From Prevotella sp. (lineage in GTDB: Bacteria > Bacteroidota > Bacteroidia > Bacteroidales > Bacteroidaceae), in the NCBI GenBank assembly GCA_017470345.1, contig JAFUEP010000019.1:1-64000 (forward strand): a stretch of 64,000 nt of DNA. Reading direction: 5' to 3'. This document shows, in pieces, positions 54,801 through 62,453 of this stretch (position 1 is the stretch's first letter; each line of letters starts with the position of its first letter). The notes under the pieces were generated by a model, which did not search any database, had not been told where the DNA came from, and saw only the letters and a program-made list of their open reading frames with translations. The position numbers were made by a program, and so were the translations under genes.

Positions 54801-55753
54801 CTCAGTTCCTGGAGCAGCATGTCGCACCATTGCTGTTCGGTGTAGTTCTCCGACATGCCGAAGACGTCGTTGCGCGAGTAGAGCGTGGCCGTCGTGATGT
54901 CGAAATATTGCTGCAGTCCGTTGACGGCGTCGTCGCTGATGGCGCCCGAGAAGTCGATGCCGTACTGCATGATGGCCATCATGCCCATGGCGTGGCTGAG
55001 CTCGCTGACGGCGCGTGCCTCGGCCTCGGTGTAGTTGCCCGGGGCGTAGGTGTTGCGCATATTGGCCCAGTCGAAGTGACATTGGGAGAAGTCGAAGTGA
55101 TAGTCGGTGCCCGTGGCTGAGCCGTAGGGCACGCGCAACGTCGTGGTGCCGTGGCCGGTGGAGGGCCACTGGTGGTAGTTCAGGATCTGGGCTGTCGCCG
55201 TGGCCACGCAGCCTACGACGCAGTGGCGCGGATAGAGCTCCTGGTCGGGCAGCATCGGACAGGCGTTGTTGTAGGGCTCCTCCTGTCCCCACTCCGTCGA
55301 GAGCAGGGGCCGCACGAAGGGCTGCACGCGACTGGTGTTGGGGCGGACGATGCGGGCCGTGGTCTGCGTGGCGACGTAGTAGTCGGCCGCCTCGCTCATG
55401 GCATCGAGCCACCAGCTGAACCCTTCGGGCAGGTCGTCAGCGTCGTACGACTTGTCGCTGTAGCCCACGACGGCCGGCAGCACGTCGTCGGCCGTGACGA
55501 TGGCGAATCCGCCCTCCTCGTAGCCCACGATGCTGAGGCTGGCGCCCTTCTGGGCCAGCTTCGCGAGCTGTCCCTTGCGCGGTGCCTTGTGCATGGCGGT
55601 GCGCTGGCCGTTGATGGCCTCGGCGGCGGCCTGCATCATCTGGGCCTCGCTGCGCGGCAGGGCTTGTGATAATGTACAATGAACAATGAACAATGTACAA
55701 AGGGCTATGAGCTGCGAGCAGCGAGCGGTAAGCTTTGTGTATGTTGTCTTCAT
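51869..55753 (-). CDS. Giant multidomain C10 cysteine protease with LRR and Omp28/thioredoxin-like domains
   Basis: A 1294-residue exported protein. After the signal (about 1-31) and a propeptide comes the C10 domain with Cys 182 (VVGCVATATAQILNYH) and His 336 (GGHAFVIDGY). BspA-type LRR units follow (about 480-640, FYGCSNLRTLILPANI), then a MBG-like stretch (ITRQYGEDVDDYYFEIMG), a beta-sandwich, a CARDB-like part and an Omp28-like module with a thioredoxin-type CPNC (Cys 1006, Cys 1009) and AFGTDW. The tail is CYDLQGRRIGNTRSAM. Heptamer tracts lie in the signal (55671-55700), before the Omp28 part (52857-52891) and at the tail boundary (51981-52008). The start (55753) lies 10 bp after the preceding stop. 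Confidence 0.9.
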   Translation of the reverse strand: MKTTYTKLTARCSQLIALCTLFIVHCTLSQALPRSEAQMMQAAAEAINGQRTAMHKAPRKGQLAKLAQKGASLSIVGYEEGGFAIVTADDVLPAVVGYSDKSYDADDLPEGFSWWLDAMSEAADYYVATQTTARIVRPNTSRVQPFVRPLLSTEWGQEEPYNNACPMLPDQELYPRHCVVGCVATATAQILNYHQWPSTGHGTTTLRVPYGSATGTDYHFDFSQCHFDWANMRNTYAPGNYTEAEARAVSELSHAMGMMAIMQYGIDFSGAISDDAVNGLQQYFDITTATLYSRNDVFGMSENYTEQQWCDMLLQELSDVGPVYYAAADADDQGGHAFVIDGYNEDGLVHVNWGWHGRFDGYYDVSILNPRIYHFSKAQEMILGICPPQKAKGMTQVIAVDEPGTLGDELEAVRTMVGDAARFSAVKVTGPLNADDLHALAVMRELSSIDLGGATLDGDLLPPHAFYGCSNLRTLILPANIRFFGDGALAGCSNLNELSMPEGDGQGYVLSRGVVYTPDMSEVIAVLPTAPDTVTVADGVVRLHDHAFEGCKYVRIVTLPASLQKMGSRALADVLIMRELHLLGNVPAEVDHDTFDGVDPGFLMLYLPAGSRSDYERAEGWRELFRSDNVTEVGTLIRARDITRQYGEDVDDYYFEIMGQRVKGVPRLWCEATPTSPAGQYVIHCERGTVEGDDVRFEDALLTVVGGPKGLNDADDAASTFNLGYSGGEVATKSTFGDMGNEYVSAAVYIPASMLGGMGGAEITKIRAGLATRLNIDELTVWVRTSLDGDNLAEGQLNRKQTRVQQGWNEVGLATAYIIKEQQEGLYIGYTYHHTGLANAVSIVGTTPAGTAFFKKNSDAPWQDISTEGAVSLEAVVSGTMLAQWDLALRSASLSPSLSEGPTAYKLTADVANMGTSDVNGFDITISADGLDDVTTHVSQPVASGKMQTVSVITHLSLLTSHLSPLTVAITAIDGGTDANADNNTAEAALCFERQVLLEEFTTENCPNCPDGAVTMHAALQMNPAVSERVNIVCHHAAFGTDWLTQQCDEAYTWFFNEGGQTFAPAWMIDRKPYFDSMIASGNRQAIYWPGSEKEFAQMLEGAMAEEPHAQIGATATLADGRINVSVIGLYDDQFSTAGSRLTVYLTEDNIDAREQQDHNGVVSGFKHQHVIRAYNSTWGEKPAYSQDMTLSYACSFELDPSWKRDDLKVVAVLSNYDETSNLNCIVENSIAVPVVEGSTEGIASQPRLTSNFSHLTSDCYDLQGRRIGNTRSAMPRFIIIRRADGTVTKSIAK
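51981..52008. repeat. GAAGTGA heptamer tract at the tail boundary of the giant C10 protease
   Basis: Four units (GAAGTGA, GATGTGA, GAAGTTA, GAAGTGA) directly before the codons for CYDLQGRR. Confidence 0.75.
52857..52891. repeat. AGAGGTG heptamer tract within the giant C10 protease
   Basis: Five units (one with AGAAGTG) coding for the HLSLLTSHLSPLT segment. Confidence 0.85.
55671..55700. repeat. AATGAAC heptamer tract in the signal peptide of the giant C10 protease
   Basis: 4.3 units (AATGTAC, AATGAAC, AATGAAC, AATGTAC, AA) code for the hydrophobic core CTLFIVHCTL (residues about 19-28). Confidence 0.85.
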
Positions 55754-55763
55754 AGTCGTCGGT

Positions 55764-58700
55764 TTACTTGATGATTTTCTTTCCGTTGTAGATGTAGAGT
55801 CCCTTGGCGGGCTGGCTGACGCGGCGTCCCTGCAGGTCGTAGAGGTCGTGGCCCGTGGCGGCTGGGCCGTTGACGACGGTTGAGATGCCGTCGGCATAAG
55901 CACCGTCGCAGACGAGGATGTCGTCGATGAGGGCGCGACTGCCGGCTTGGCCGGTGGACTTGAACTTCAGCACCGTGTAGGGCTGTTCTTTCTGAAGCGG
56001 CACTTCGACGGTCGTAAAGGACCACTTTGAGGGCTCTGAAGCGGTGCTGTGCAGGGCGCACAGGGGCACTTCGTTTCCGTCGGGACGCCATGCCACGACG
56101 TCGAGCGTCGCACCCTGCAGCTTATGCCAGAACGAGAGCTGCGGCTGGCGCACGCCGATGAAGGTCAGACGCTGGGTGCAATACGTGCTGCCGTCCCCTT
56201 CGTCGTAGGGCACGAAGAGCAGCGAGCCGGCATCCTCGCCAGCGGCATCCTCCGTCGTGGGGTTCCATGAGCGCAGGCCGGTCTGCTCCACCCAGAAGCT
56301 GTTCTTGACGCGGCCCATGGCGAACGACTCGCGATAGGGCAGGGTGAGGGGCGTGCCCGTGGCCATCTTGGCAGCGCCCTCGCGACTCGTGCCGGCGACG
56401 TTGCGTGCCACGATGAGATACTTCACGATGTCAAACGCGTCCGTATCGGCGTAATCGGCCTCAAAGCTTCGCTCGCTGCCCTCATAGACGAGCTGCGAGC
56501 GCTGGCCCAGGGCATCTGTGGCATAGACCTCGTAGACGACGTCGGCAGGGCGGACGTAGTAACCCCGCTGACCTTCCGTCTCAGCCTCGGCCCACTCGAA
56601 GCGGACGCGACGGCCGAGGTCCTCAGTGCGGCTGACCCTGGGCGACTTGGGGATGTCGACGCCCACGTAGACGGAGTCCTGCTCGGCCCGCTGGCCGCGG
56701 CCGGCCTCGTTGTAGGCCACGATGGCATAGGCATGGTAGCCGTTCGAGGGCTGCTCGTCGACGACGGTGTAAGCGGTGTTGACCTCAGGGGCGTCGATCG
56801 TGGCGATGAGCGCCTCGTCGCGCAGCACCTCCACGCGGGTGAGACTCTTCAGCGGCTCTGCGCCGATGGTGAGGGCGGGCGTGGTGAAGTTGACGGTAGC
56901 CTTCAGCTCACCCTCCTCGCCAGCGAGGATGCCATTGCATGATGGGGCCGCGGGGGCCTCCTGCGAGGTGGCCACGCGGACGGCGATGTCGTCGAGATAG
57001 AGGGCCGCGCCCTGGTTGCGTGTGGCATGGAAGCCGATGCAGAAGGTGCCGTCCTGCGGGACGGTGAACTCGCGGGTGAAGGTCTTATATCCAGTATTGG
57101 TGATCGTCTGCTCCGACAGCAGGGGCGTCGTCATGGCCTCGGGCATGGCCGTCTGACCCATGCGCACCTCAAACTTCTCGGGCGTGGTGTCGTAGCCGGC
57201 CTTCATCTTGAACGTGAGGGCATAGAGCGTGTTCGCCTTGAGCTGCAGGGGCGGCGTGATGAGCCAGTCGTCAGTGGCGCCGTCAGTCTGGATCCACATC
57301 TCCTCGTAGCTCGTGCCCTGTCCCCAGAAGTTCATGTCGGTGTGCAGCTTCCACGTGAGCTCGCCCCAGCGGTCCTCGTCGTGGTTGACGTTGACGACGG
57401 TGAAGTACTCCAGGTGGTTGCCCTCGCCGAACTGCTCCGTGAAGGGCACGCCGAAGCCGTCGCCCGCGATGATCTTGTTCGACAGGGTGCGCTCGCTGGG
57501 GGTGCCGTCGTTGAGAGCTACCACGGCGTAGCTATATTCCTTCAGCGTGGTGATCTCGAGCTGCTCGCTGAAGGTTGTCGCGCTGAGGCCCTGGGCCACG
57601 AGCGTCTCCTCGCCGCTGACGATGCGCCAGACGTCGTAGGTCAGCGTGCCCAGATAACCATCGTTGACGCAGCCCGTGGGAGCGGTCCATGAGAGGGTGA
57701 CCCGGCCGTCGGCGTCCATCGTCAGCTCGACGTCGTCAGGCGTCAGCGGGGCGTCGGGGCCCACCCACTGCGTGATGGAGACCGTCTGGCCCTCGCCGGC
57801 AGCGTTGGCGAATTTCACGGTGAAGGTGATCAGGCCGCCCTCGCTGAGCGTGATGGGCAGCGACACGTCGGCACCTGGCTGGGCCATGCCCGTGAGCGAC
57901 TGCTGCCCGTCGCTTCCGTAGCTGACGGTGTAGGCCAGTTCGCCCTCCAGCGGCTGATGGTCGAAGGTCGTGGTGGGGGCCGTGAACGAGAGCGTGCCTG
58001 TCAGTGCGCCCGCCTCGAATGTGGCTTTTAGGTTGGTGGCACGGCCTGGCGCACCTGCCGCAGCGGGCTCGCCGACGATGATCATGCCGCCCAGATAGTC
58101 GTAGCCCGCGGGCAGCTGGCCCATGGTCGTGGCCTCGCAGCTCTGCAGGTCGATGGCGTAGATGCTGAGGGGCTCGCTCCATCCTGACTGTGTGGCCAGG
58201 TAGAACTTGCCCGTGACGGGGTCGATCTCGCCCGTGGTGCGCCCATAGCCATAGAAGCTGAGGCCAGTGCTGCCGACGACGGTCTCAGCGCCCGTCGTGG
58301 TGTTGATGCTGATGAGGTTGGCGTCGCTGTCGATGCCATAGAGGTTGCCCATGCCTGTCACGCCCAAGGCCGCATAGCTGCGCTGCGGCTTGGCGATGTC
58401 GGTGCGGGTGAGGGTGGTGTAGTCGAGCGTGCCGAGACGGCCGTCGTCGAACAGGGCATAGACGGTGCCGTCGGCCCCGTTGGCCGTCTCCTTCAGGGCC
58501 AGCGAGCTGCTGACGTCGCGACTCGTGACGCTCCACGTCTTCGTGTCGACGGCGTAGAGGATGTAGCGGTCGGGCGTAAAGAAGCCCTGCTTGTAGTCCA
58601 TGCCATAGATCGTGCCGTTCTGATAGCCCGTGCCTTTCTGGAAGTAGAGCTCGGGGGCGGTCTTCTTGGCCGTCAGGGCCTTAGGGTCGCTGGCGGGGAA

Positions 58701-58829
58701 TCCGTAGATGCCGTTCGACTCGCGATTGGGGTTGTCGACGAAGCTCACCCATATCTCGGTGTCCTGGGCTGTCATTGCTGCGGGCAGTGCGAGCAGCATG
58801 GCGGCCAGTAGCTGTCTGATGGTTTTCAT
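55764..58829 (-). CDS. Large secreted protein with propeller-like, FN3 and adhesin-type domains
   Basis: A 1021-residue exported protein (signal MKTIRQLLAAMLLALPAAMTA). The first 270 residues look like a beta-propeller (YGMDYKQGFFTPDRYILYAVD, NLYGIDSDANLISINTTTG). FN3 modules (about 275-460 and 650-840) alternate with two cleaved-adhesin-like jelly rolls (PFTEQFGEGNHLEYFT... and LPYRESFAMGRVKNSFW...). The tail is LYDLQGRRVSQPAKGLYIYNGKKIIK. An adhesive or carbohydrate-binding role is inferred. It lies 10 bp upstream of the giant C10 protease and is the first gene of that operon. No own promoter is seen between it and the terminator at 58858-58893. Confidence 0.85.
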   Translation of the reverse strand: MKTIRQLLAAMLLALPAAMTAQDTEIWVSFVDNPNRESNGIYGFPASDPKALTAKKTAPELYFQKGTGYQNGTIYGMDYKQGFFTPDRYILYAVDTKTWSVTSRDVSSSLALKETANGADGTVYALFDDGRLGTLDYTTLTRTDIAKPQRSYAALGVTGMGNLYGIDSDANLISINTTTGAETVVGSTGLSFYGYGRTTGEIDPVTGKFYLATQSGWSEPLSIYAIDLQSCEATTMGQLPAGYDYLGGMIIVGEPAAAGAPGRATNLKATFEAGALTGTLSFTAPTTTFDHQPLEGELAYTVSYGSDGQQSLTGMAQPGADVSLPITLSEGGLITFTVKFANAAGEGQTVSITQWVGPDAPLTPDDVELTMDADGRVTLSWTAPTGCVNDGYLGTLTYDVWRIVSGEETLVAQGLSATTFSEQLEITTLKEYSYAVVALNDGTPSERTLSNKIIAGDGFGVPFTEQFGEGNHLEYFTVVNVNHDEDRWGELTWKLHTDMNFWGQGTSYEEMWIQTDGATDDWLITPPLQLKANTLYALTFKMKAGYDTTPEKFEVRMGQTAMPEAMTTPLLSEQTITNTGYKTFTREFTVPQDGTFCIGFHATRNQGAALYLDDIAVRVATSQEAPAAPSCNGILAGEEGELKATVNFTTPALTIGAEPLKSLTRVEVLRDEALIATIDAPEVNTAYTVVDEQPSNGYHAYAIVAYNEAGRGQRAEQDSVYVGVDIPKSPRVSRTEDLGRRVRFEWAEAETEGQRGYYVRPADVVYEVYATDALGQRSQLVYEGSERSFEADYADTDAFDIVKYLIVARNVAGTSREGAAKMATGTPLTLPYRESFAMGRVKNSFWVEQTGLRSWNPTTEDAAGEDAGSLLFVPYDEGDGSTYCTQRLTFIGVRQPQLSFWHKLQGATLDVVAWRPDGNEVPLCALHSTASEPSKWSFTTVEVPLQKEQPYTVLKFKSTGQAGSRALIDDILVCDGAYADGISTVVNGPAATGHDLYDLQGRRVSQPAKGLYIYNGKKIIK

Positions 58830-58857
58830 AGTAAGCAGTTTAAAATATAAAAAAAAC

Positions 58858-58893
58858 GAGGGTATGCCGCAAGTCGTCCTGCGGCATACCCTC
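58858..58893 (-). terminator. Rho-independent terminator
   Basis: GAGGGTATGCCGCA (58858-58871) pairs perfectly with 58880-58893. On the minus strand the stem is followed by a run of eight T. It ends the 61637-58930 transcript. Confidence 0.88.
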
Positions 58894-58929
58894 GCGGTTT
58901 TCGTTATGTTCGATTGCTCATCGGGCTCG

Positions 58930-60501
58930 TCAGCGGACTACTTTCTTGCCGTCCATCACGTAGATGCCGTGTGTGGGCTCTGCCACGCGGCGGCCCTGCA
59001 GGTCGTAGCAGGCCGAACCGAGCGTCGAGGACTGTGCACTGACAGTCGTGATGCCCTGGGTATCAGCGGGGACGAGGATCAGCTTGCGGCTGAAATAGCA
59101 ACTGTTGGCGGGAACGTCGGTCGTCGCCCTGACCAGGCCTAACTTGGCGTCGTCGCCCTGGCCGCTAAGCCCCCAGACAAACGCGTAGTCGTCGAGCTGC
59201 AGCGGCAGACACGTACCCTTCAGCTGGTTGCCCTCGATGGCGGGCACCTCCTCGTTGAGAGGCAGCAGCACGTTGCTCACGGCTGCAGGGCTCTTCGAGC
59301 GCAGGAAGACACCCGTCCGTGCGGGCACCTTGGCCTCGATGCTGACCAGTTTGAACTTGTCGTCTTCGGCTGCGACGTAGAAGGCCTCGACGCCCTCGCC
59401 GAGCTGATAGGGGAACTCGGTGAACATCGTCGTGTAATAGTAGTCGTCGAAGGCCTTGCTCCACGACTCCATGCCGACCATCAGCGGGTTCGTCTCGTCG
59501 ACGGGCTGTAGTGTCCAGAGGAGCTCGTCCTGGTTGATCTGGGCCAGCTCGCCGTTCTCGCCGAACATGGCCTCCTTCGACAGGCCCTGGACATAGAGCT
59601 CGCCCTGCTCGTTCTCGCCGATGTAGTATTCGTAGTCGAGCACGAGGGGCTCGAGCACACGCTCCACGTAGGCCACGCCCTCAGCGTCGAGCTCCTTGGC
59701 AGCCTCCTCGACGACCTGGCGCTTGAAGGCGCCGAAGAAGTCGTAGTTGTAGCCGTAGGGCTGACCAGTCTCAGAATCGGCCATGTTGTTGATCTGCGCC
59801 TGCGTGTCCATCACCTTGCTGATGTCCATGGGGGCATGGAAGTGGATGAGGAAACTGTTCGTCGTGTTCTGTGCGGGCTTGAGGTAGATGCTGCAGTCGA
59901 AGTAGTTCTTCCATTGCTTCATGTAGCGGTCGACAGCGGCCCGGAATGCCTCGAGCGACTCCATGTCGGCGGGATAGAAGGCGCCCGACATGGCCACTGC
60001 CAAGTACCACGCCGGCCCGTTCTCGTAGAAGTCCTTGACGGCGTCGCTCTGCGGGAAGTCGGCGAGGGCCGCGTTGACGAAATCGTTCAGACGGCGCAGG
60101 TAGCCGCCGAGGCTGATGCCCTGCGAGGAGAGGTCGTAGGTGGTGTAGTCGCCGCTCTTCCATGCCGAGGTGGCCATGAGGCGCATCAGGTCGGCCACGG
60201 TGATGTTGTCGCCCAGCTGTGCCATGTCGTCGGAGAAGCTGTAGATGCCGTTGGTGTCGTAATAGAAGATGGTGGCGGGCATGGTGCGGGCGGCGTTCTC
60301 GGTCTGCGAGAGGCTGAGGGTATGCTTGGCGTCGAGCGAGAGCACATCGCCGTAGCCGTTGTTCACCAGTCGGAAGTAGCCAGTCTCAAGGGTGGGGTAG
60401 ACGGGGTCGTCGCCCATTTCGTCGTCGTCCTGCGCCATCGTCGTGGCGGGCACGCTCATCATCGCCAGCGCAGCCAGCGCGAGCAGTTGTTTCTTTGTCA
60501 T
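58930..60501 (-). CDS. Secreted protein of unknown function with sorting-like tail
   Basis: A 523-residue exported protein (signal MTKKQLLALAALAMMSVPATTMA), acidic just after the signal. It contains a long region (about 40-350) with FRLVNNGYGDVLSLDAKHTL, somewhat like ricin-type openings, and a mixed alpha/beta remainder; nothing firmly recognised. The tail is CYDLQGRRVAEPTHGIYVMDGKKVVR. It begins 11 bp after the preceding gene, forming a two-gene operon that ends at 58858-58893. Confidence 0.8.
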   Translation of the reverse strand: MTKKQLLALAALAMMSVPATTMAQDDDEMGDDPVYPTLETGYFRLVNNGYGDVLSLDAKHTLSLSQTENAARTMPATIFYYDTNGIYSFSDDMAQLGDNITVADLMRLMATSAWKSGDYTTYDLSSQGISLGGYLRRLNDFVNAALADFPQSDAVKDFYENGPAWYLAVAMSGAFYPADMESLEAFRAAVDRYMKQWKNYFDCSIYLKPAQNTTNSFLIHFHAPMDISKVMDTQAQINNMADSETGQPYGYNYDFFGAFKRQVVEEAAKELDAEGVAYVERVLEPLVLDYEYYIGENEQGELYVQGLSKEAMFGENGELAQINQDELLWTLQPVDETNPLMVGMESWSKAFDDYYYTTMFTEFPYQLGEGVEAFYVAAEDDKFKLVSIEAKVPARTGVFLRSKSPAAVSNVLLPLNEEVPAIEGNQLKGTCLPLQLDDYAFVWGLSGQGDDAKLGLVRATTDVPANSCYFSRKLILVPADTQGITTVSAQSSTLGSACYDLQGRRVAEPTHGIYVMDGKKVVR

Positions 60502-60512
60502 AGCAGTCGGGG

Positions 60513-61637
60513 TTATTTAAGGTTAAACTTCTTGCCGTTCTTGATCACGATGCCCTTGCGGGCGCCCTGCTGGCCGGCCAGGTTGTAGACGACCGTCGGC
60601 TGCTGGTCGTCAGAGGCGACCGTGGCGCGAATGGCCGTGGCGTCGTCCTCGCGGGCCATGACGAGCACGTGGAAGTCGTAGTATCCCTTCTCCGTCGAGG
60701 TGACGTTCTCGCGGATGAGCATGTAGTAGTCGGTGCCCGTCGTGTTCGAGTTGAGCTGCATCTTCACGTTGGCCGTCTTGGTCTCGCCCGGCTCAATGCT
60801 CACGTTGATGGGCAGCTGCTCGGCGATGACCTCGCCGCTCTCCTGGTTGATGATGGTGAGCGTGTAGCCCTCGTCGCCGGGGTTGAGCGCCACCTCGCCC
60901 GAGTTGGTCAGCTCGACGTCGTACGACAGGGTGTAGTCGCCCTCGGCATTGCTCATGACGTAGGTCTTCACGTTCCAGAACTGACTGTCGTCGACGGTGA
61001 CGTCGTTGTCGTCGGCCAGCTCGCCGCCGGCAATCTTCAGGCTGCGCGTCAGCACCACCTCGCCGAGGGTCTCGGCCTCGAAGTCGTCGATGTAGACATA
61101 CTCGCCGCGCAGGCCGATCTGCAGGTCGGCCACGTCGTTGAGCACGTACTTCACGTAGCCGTCGGTGCTGAGCTCGGGGGCCTCGGCGGGCGTCAGCTCC
61201 TCGCCGCGCTCACCGTCGGCCACGGCGTAGAACTTCAGGCTGGCCACCTGCGGACCCTCGCCAAACCAGTCGTCCTCCTCGTTGTAGGGCTCGGCGGCCG
61301 ACTTCACCATGATGCTCACCGTGCCGCTCACCTTGGGCGTCACCAGCAGGTCGTACTTGTCCTCGTAGCTCAGCTTCTGCGTGCCCACGAGCAGGGCCTT
61401 CGAGCCTTCGACGCCGGCGCCGTCCTCATAGGTGTAGCTCACGTACTGGTCGCGGAACGACAGTCCCCAGGGGTCCTTGTAGTAGTCGACGATGTGGCCC
61501 CAGCCCGTGGCCGGGCGGAACTCCGGGTCGCTGGTGTCGGCCGCGGTCTCGAAGTCGACCTTGTAGGTGTCGGCCATGACGTCATTTGCCCCCGTCAGGA
61601 GCGTCAGCATTGCTGCAAAGAAGTAGATTTTCTTCAT
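60513..61637 (-). CDS. Secreted protein of unknown function with sorting-like tail
   Basis: A 374-residue exported protein (signal MKKIYFFAAMLTLLTGANDVMA). The first 180 residues resemble a jelly-roll, adhesin-like domain (YKVDFETAADTSDPEFRP... VYIDDFEAETLGE). A CARDB/FN3-like module follows (TYVMSNAEGDYTLSYDVELTNSGEVALNPGDEGYTLTI). The tail is YNLAGQQGARKGIVIKNGKKFNLK. It is first in a two-gene unit. Confidence 0.8.
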   Translation of the reverse strand: MKKIYFFAAMLTLLTGANDVMADTYKVDFETAADTSDPEFRPATGWGHIVDYYKDPWGLSFRDQYVSYTYEDGAGVEGSKALLVGTQKLSYEDKYDLLVTPKVSGTVSIMVKSAAEPYNEEDDWFGEGPQVASLKFYAVADGERGEELTPAEAPELSTDGYVKYVLNDVADLQIGLRGEYVYIDDFEAETLGEVVLTRSLKIAGGELADDNDVTVDDSQFWNVKTYVMSNAEGDYTLSYDVELTNSGEVALNPGDEGYTLTIINQESGEVIAEQLPINVSIEPGETKTANVKMQLNSNTTGTDYYMLIRENVTSTEKGYYDFHVLVMAREDDATAIRATVASDDQQPTVVYNLAGQQGARKGIVIKNGKKFNLK

Positions 61638-61684
61638 AAGCTTATAGTATTTGTTAGGTTATACATATTCCTTTTAACGGGCCA

Positions 61685-61692
61685 CAAAAGTA
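61685..61692 (-). promoter_or_regulatory. -7 element of the 61637-58930 operon
   Basis: TACTTTTG on the minus strand, 47 nt before the start codon at 61637. Confidence 0.55.
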
Positions 61693-61768
61693 ATAAAGAA
61701 AGTGTAAAGATACAAACGAATTAACAGATAAGTGAAGGATTTTAACATAAAGCGGCAATAAAAAGAAG

Positions 61769-61803
61769 CGCGACATCACTCCCTTTCTGTGAGCGATGTC
61801 GCG
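61769..61803 (-). terminator. Terminator hairpin after rpsT
   Basis: CGCGACATC (61769-61777) pairs with GATGTCGCG (61795-61803), followed on the minus strand by CTTCTTTTTATTG. Confidence 0.7.
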
Positions 61804-61838
61804 TTCCTCGTTCTATTTTCTGTCGCAGCTGTCGTCGC

Positions 61839-62093
61839 TTAGCCCAGCTTGTTGATATGCAGGCAGAGGCTTGACTTCAGGTTAGCGGCCTTGTTCTTGT
61901 GGATGATGTTGGTCTTGGCCAGCTTGTCGAGCATCTTCTGAATCTTCGGATAGAGAGCCACTGCCTCGTCCTTATTCTCCATGGCGCGCAGCTTGCGGAC
62001 GGCGTTGCGCATGGTCTTTGCGTAGTAGTGATTGTGAAGAGCCTTCTTCTTGTCCTGGCGGATACGCTTCAGCGATGATTTGTGGTTTGCCAT
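61839..62093 (-). CDS. rpsT: 30S ribosomal protein S20
   Basis: An 84-residue basic helical protein that binds 16S rRNA. The start [16 protein letters not shown] and the ending [19 protein letters not shown] are typical of S20. It follows tRNA-Glu on the same strand (about 180 bp after it) and ends at a hairpin. The gap 62094-62275 shows small hairpins but nothing I can name. Confidence 0.96.
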   Translation of the reverse strand: MANHKSSLKRIRQDKKKALHNHYYAKTMRNAVRKLRAMENKDEAVALYPKIQKMLDKLAKTNIIHKNKAANLKSSLCLHINKLG

Positions 62094-62275
62094 TGTTGTT
62101 TTGTTTTTTTAATTGGTTTGATTTTTGTTGTTAAAGCTTAGGGGTCTTGCGCCTGACGGCAGCCCTGGGCGAGTAATGCTCATCGGGGCGTTGACCCCGT
62201 TTCACAAAACTCTCCGCCACCTTGTCCCAGCATCACGCTGGTAGCGCAGTCGCTGCGCAGATGACGGATTTAATG

Positions 62276-62347
62276 TAGTCCCTAGGAGAGTCGAACTCCT
62301 CTTTAGAGAATGAAAATCTCTCGTCCTAACCGATAGACGAAGGGACC
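62276..62347 (-). tRNA. tRNA-Glu (anticodon TTC)
   Basis: Read on the minus strand, the 72-nt sequence folds as a cloverleaf. The acceptor GGTCCCT pairs with AGGGACT (first pair G-T), the D arm is GTCTATCGGTTAGGAC, the anticodon stem AGAGA/TCTCT holds the loop TTTTCAT with anticodon TTC, and the T arm is GGAGTTCGACTCTCC. CCA is not encoded. Confidence 0.95.
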
Positions 62348-62368
62348 TCTTTTCGCATTTTGCGGGTG

Positions 62369-62400
62369 CAAAGGTACTGCTTTTTCTTTGACTGTGCAAA
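62369..62400 (-). promoter_or_regulatory. Promoter of tRNA-Glu (and rpsT)
   Basis: On the minus strand TTTG (62397-62400), a 20-bp spacer and TACCTTTG (62369-62376) lie 22 nt before the tRNA. Confidence 0.8.
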
Positions 62401-62439
62401 TTTTCTTAAAGAAAAATGAAGAATTTTGATTATTTTTTG

Positions 62440-62447
62440 TAATTTTG
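62440..62447 (+). promoter_or_regulatory. -7 element of recO
   Basis: TAATTTTG followed by CCG, only six bases before the ATG at 62454, so the mRNA is nearly leaderless. Confidence 0.55.
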
Positions 62448-62453
62448 CCGACG

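Noticed and set aside
52889-55120. 743-codon open frame opposite the giant C10 protease
   Set aside because: An antisense shadow of a GC-rich gene: no signal, no domain, and the opposite strand has intact protease motifs.
49939-55753. A streptopain inhibitor gene next to the C10 proteases
   Set aside because: All neighbouring genes are large exported proteins; no small inhibitor or propeptide-like gene was found.
62202-62399. Small minus-strand frame over tRNA-Glu
   Set aside because: It reads straight through the tRNA and its promoter; no ribosome-binding site or coding signal.
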